Below, one piece after another: positions 7,222 to 8,631 of a stretch of 8,631 nucleotides of DNA; within the stretch, counting starts at the first letter, position 1; each line of letters starts with the position of its first letter. The notes beneath the pieces are model-generated. The model worked only from the letters and a program-made list of their open reading frames with translations. It searched no databases and was not told where the DNA came from. The stretch lies in assembly GCA_905193395.1 (NCBI GenBank), contig CAJJOO010000044.1, forward strand, positions 1 through 8,631. The letters run 5' to 3'. The translations under genes and the position numbers were made by a program. The DNA is from an uncultured Porphyromonadaceae bacterium (GTDB taxonomy: Bacteria > Bacteroidota > Bacteroidia > Bacteroidales > Muribaculaceae).

Positions 7222-8223
7222 ATGAAATTCCTTACTGATGAAAAACTCGTCATTGTCGGCGCAGCCGGCATGATCGGTTCAAACATGGCCCAGACAGCCG
7301 TGATGATGGGTCTTACCCCCAACATCTGTCTCTACGACCCCTACGCCCCCGCCCTCGAAGGCGTGGCCGAAGAACTGTTCCATTGCGGTTTCAAGGATGT
7401 CAACATCACCTACACAAGCGACATCAAGGAAGCCTTCAAGGATGCCAAATACATCGTCTCGTCCGGTGGTGCCGCCCGCAAGGCAGGCATGACCCGCGAA
7501 GACCTCCTCAAAGGCAACGCCGCCATCGCCGAACAACTCGGCAAGGACATCAAGGCCTACTGCCCCGACGTCAAGCACGTTGTAGTGATCTTCAACCCCG
7601 CCGATATCACCGGTCTGATCACCCTCATCTACTCGGGCCTCAAACCCTCGCAGGTTTCCACCCTCGCCGCCCTCGACAGCACACGTCTGCGCAGCGAACT
7701 CGCCAAATACTTCCACATCTCGCCCGACGAGATCGTGAACTCGCGCACCTACGGCGGCCACGGCGAACAGATGGCCGTATTCGCCTCCACAACCACTGTT
7801 GCCGGCCAGCCCCTGTCGCAGATTATCGGCACCGACGCCCTGCCCGAAAAGGAATGGGAAGAAATGAAACAGCGCGTCATCCAGGGCGGCAAGCACATCA
7901 TCGACCTGCGCGGCCGCTCGTCGTTCCAGAGCCCGGCCTACCTGTCGATTGAAATGATTGCAGCAGCCATGGGCGGCAAACCATTCTCCTGGCCCGTCGG
8001 AACCTATGTCGACAACGGTACGTACAACCACATCATGATGGCCATGGAAACCACCCTCGACAAGAACGGCGTACACGTACACCCCGTAAACGGCACACCC
8101 GAAGAAAAGAAAGAACTCGACCAAAGTTACCACCACCTGTGCAAACTGCGCGACGAAGTCATCGCCCTCGGCGTCCTGCCTCCCATCGACCACTGGCACG
8201 ACATCAACCCCAACATCAAATAA
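7222..8223 (+). CDS. mdh: Malate dehydrogenase (NAD-dependent)
   Basis: Cytoplasmic 333-residue oxidoreductase of the LDH/MDH superfamily that interconverts malate and oxaloacetate; in Bacteroidales it feeds the reductive branch toward fumarate and succinate. The nucleotide-binding GAAGMIG motif is at 13-19, and Asp39 ends the second strand, favouring NAD over NADP. The mobile substrate loop AARKAGMTR (84-92) supplies Arg86 and Arg92, the pattern of malate rather than lactate enzymes. Asn125 lies in FNPAD, the catalytic Asp152 and substrate Arg155 in LDSTR, and catalytic His180 in GGHGEQM. The sequence reads like the Bacteroidales form throughout. Codon choice is strongly biased to C-ending codons, as in a highly expressed gene. 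It sits 57 nt after folC and is followed by a strong terminator, so it either has its own promoter or closes the operon. Confidence 0.97.
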   Translation: MKFLTDEKLVIVGAAGMIGSNMAQTAVMMGLTPNICLYDPYAPALEGVAEELFHCGFKDVNITYTSDIKEAFKDAKYIVSSGGAARKAGMTREDLLKGNAAIAEQLGKDIKAYCPDVKHVVVIFNPADITGLITLIYSGLKPSQVSTLAALDSTRLRSELAKYFHISPDEIVNSRTYGGHGEQMAVFASTTTVAGQPLSQIIGTDALPEKEWEEMKQRVIQGGKHIIDLRGRSSFQSPAYLSIEMIAAAMGGKPFSWPVGTYVDNGTYNHIMMAMETTLDKNGVHVHPVNGTPEEKKELDQSYHHLCKLRDEVIALGVLPPIDHWHDINPNIK

Positions 8224-8241
8224 GACACAGCGACAAAGCAC

Positions 8242-8277
8242 AAACCGTGAGGGCCATCCAGGCTTTCACGGTTTTTT
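8242..8277 (+). terminator. Rho-independent terminator of mdh
   Basis: AAACCGTGA (8242-8250) pairs perfectly with TCACGGTTT (8266-8274). The stem continues inward with two G-U and three G-C pairs to a 5-nt loop (ATCCA, 8256-8260), giving about 14 bp. A run of six T residues (8272-8277) overlaps the end of the stem. It lies 18 nt after the mdh stop codon. Confidence 0.9.
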
Positions 8278-8315
8278 CATGCCACTTTGTCGGGCGTTCC
8301 GCGATACGAACGGTA

Positions 8316-8365
8316 GCGCGTTTGCGCCGCCGCCGTCGGCGTGTTTGCGATGCCGGCGGCAGCGC
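8316..8365. repeat. GC-rich degenerate tandem and inverted repeat upstream of tRNA-Ser
   Basis: Two 20-nt units (8316-8335 and 8339-8358) match at 16 of 20 positions with a 23-nt period; both contain GTTTGCG. The same stretch has a 12-position inverted repeat with one mismatch (8324-8335 against 8354-8365, loop 18 nt). A smaller competing hairpin is CGCCG 8328-8332 with CGGCG 8337-8341. No T-run follows, so it is not a standard terminator. The rest of the 8278-8414 gap holds nothing else I recognise. Confidence 0.55.
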
Positions 8366-8414
8366 GTTAACAAAAATTAAGGCTTCAGAGGCCGCAAAAT
8401 CCAAAACAAACCGC

Positions 8415-8422
8415 TACCTTTG
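8415..8422 (+). promoter_or_regulatory. Candidate -7 promoter element for tRNA-Ser
   Basis: TACCTTTG matches the Bacteroidetes TAnnTTTG consensus. It lies 44 nt before the tRNA 5' end, which would leave a leader of roughly 40 nt to be removed by RNase P. No convincing TTTG -33 box is visible. A terminator upstream separates this from mdh, so the tRNA needs a promoter of its own. Confidence 0.6.
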
Positions 8423-8466
8423 CACCCGCATAGAGTTGGAAGCCGCACCTGTCGGCGCCGACAATT

Positions 8467-8554
8467 GGAGCGATGCTCGAGTGGCTGAAGAGGCACGCCT
8501 GGAAAGCGTGTAATCGGCAAAACCGATTCCCGAGTTCGAATCTCGGTCGCTCCG
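8467..8554 (+). tRNA. tRNA-Ser (anticodon GGA)
   Basis: An 88-nt class II tRNA. The acceptor stem GGAGCGA (8467-8473) pairs with TCGCTCC (8547-8553), with discriminator G8554. The D arm carries CTC/GAG around a loop containing TGGC. The anticodon stem CACGC/GCGTG encloses loop CTGGAAA, with anticodon GGA at 8501-8503, reading UCC and UCU. A long variable arm ATCGG/CCGAT (8513-8527), typical of serine tRNAs, precedes the T arm CCGAG-TTCGAAT-CTCGG (8530-8546). The 3' CCA is not encoded, since four C residues follow the discriminator, so it must be added by nucleotidyltransferase. Confidence 0.97.
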
Positions 8555-8558
8555 CCCC

Positions 8559-8596
8559 AACACGCTAACAATCACCAAGTTAGCGTGTTTCTTTTT
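8559..8596 (+). terminator. Rho-independent terminator of tRNA-Ser
   Basis: AACACGCTAAC (8559-8569) and GTTAGCGTGTT (8579-8589) form a perfect 11-bp stem with a 9-nt loop, followed by a T-rich tail (TCTTTTT, 8590-8596). It begins 4 nt after the tRNA discriminator base, so it ends a single-gene tRNA transcript. No T-run lies on the other strand, so it works in one direction. The remaining bases to the window end show nothing recognisable apart from an A-tract near 8622-8628. Confidence 0.9.
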
Positions 8597-8631
8597 AAGG
8601 GATATTTCGCCCGATAGTTTAAAAAAAAGCC

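Noticed and set aside
7279..8241. Long - strand frame (320 codons) opposite mdh
   Set aside because: It is caused by C-ending codons in a highly expressed gene. The protein is low-complexity Gly/Val/Asp/Phe, and the frame would have to read through the gene's own complement.
8139..8513. + strand frame running from mdh through the terminator and into tRNA-Ser
   Set aside because: It crosses a strong terminator and a tRNA gene, and the protein is Arg-rich without any recognisable domain.
8467..8554. tRNA-Ser as an integration site for a mobile element
   Set aside because: tRNA-Ser genes are common integration targets, but no integrase and no repeat of the tRNA 3' end is present in the window.
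1..8631. CRISPR array, insertion sequence, phage, toxin-antitoxin or other defence system
   Set aside because: I read both strands for repeats, transposases and characteristic protein motifs and found none; the genes are metabolic, transport or information-processing.

Overview
The window looks like a chromosomal segment from a Bacteroidales bacterium, possibly near Muribaculaceae because the main operon is unusually GC-rich for the order; the family is a guess. The support is threefold: promoter elements of the Bacteroidetes TAnnTTTG type (before the LysR gene, mutS2 and the tRNA), near absence of Shine-Dalgarno sequences, and protein sequences, notably the malate dehydrogenase and MutS2, that read like Bacteroidales family members. 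All seven protein genes and the one tRNA gene lie on the + strand.

Region 1 (1 to about 2122) is lower in GC, roughly 40-50% in hand-counted lines. It holds the 3' part of a YjjP/ThrE-N-type membrane protein, an overlapping YjjB/ThrE-C-type partner, and a LysR-family regulator 28 nt downstream. Together these look like a split amino-acid or dicarboxylate exporter with an adjacent regulator.

Region 2 (about 2189 to 7164) is much richer in GC (one counted mutS2 line is about 77%). It begins with a good Bacteroidetes promoter and holds a tight run: mutS2 (recombination control or ribosome-collision ATPase with a Smr nuclease domain), two half-size CHR-family transporters overlapping by ATGA, and folC (folate synthesis and polyglutamylation). 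Gaps are 22, -4 and 4 nt, so this is probably one transcription unit, though the functions have no obvious common theme.

Region 3 (7165 to 8277) is mdh, an NAD-dependent malate dehydrogenase of central metabolism. A perfect dyad abuts its start codon and a strong rho-independent terminator follows it.

Region 4 (8278 to 8631) holds a GC-rich imperfect repeat with inverted-repeat potential, then a tRNA-Ser(GGA) gene with its own promoter-like box and a perfect 11-bp terminator hairpin.

I found no insertion sequence, CRISPR array, phage gene, toxin-antitoxin pair or defence system. Most of the window is ordinary housekeeping. The observations worth a second look are the composition break near 2123-2230, the very short or absent leaders predicted for the LysR gene and mutS2, the dyad at the mdh start, and the repeats upstream of tRNA-Ser.
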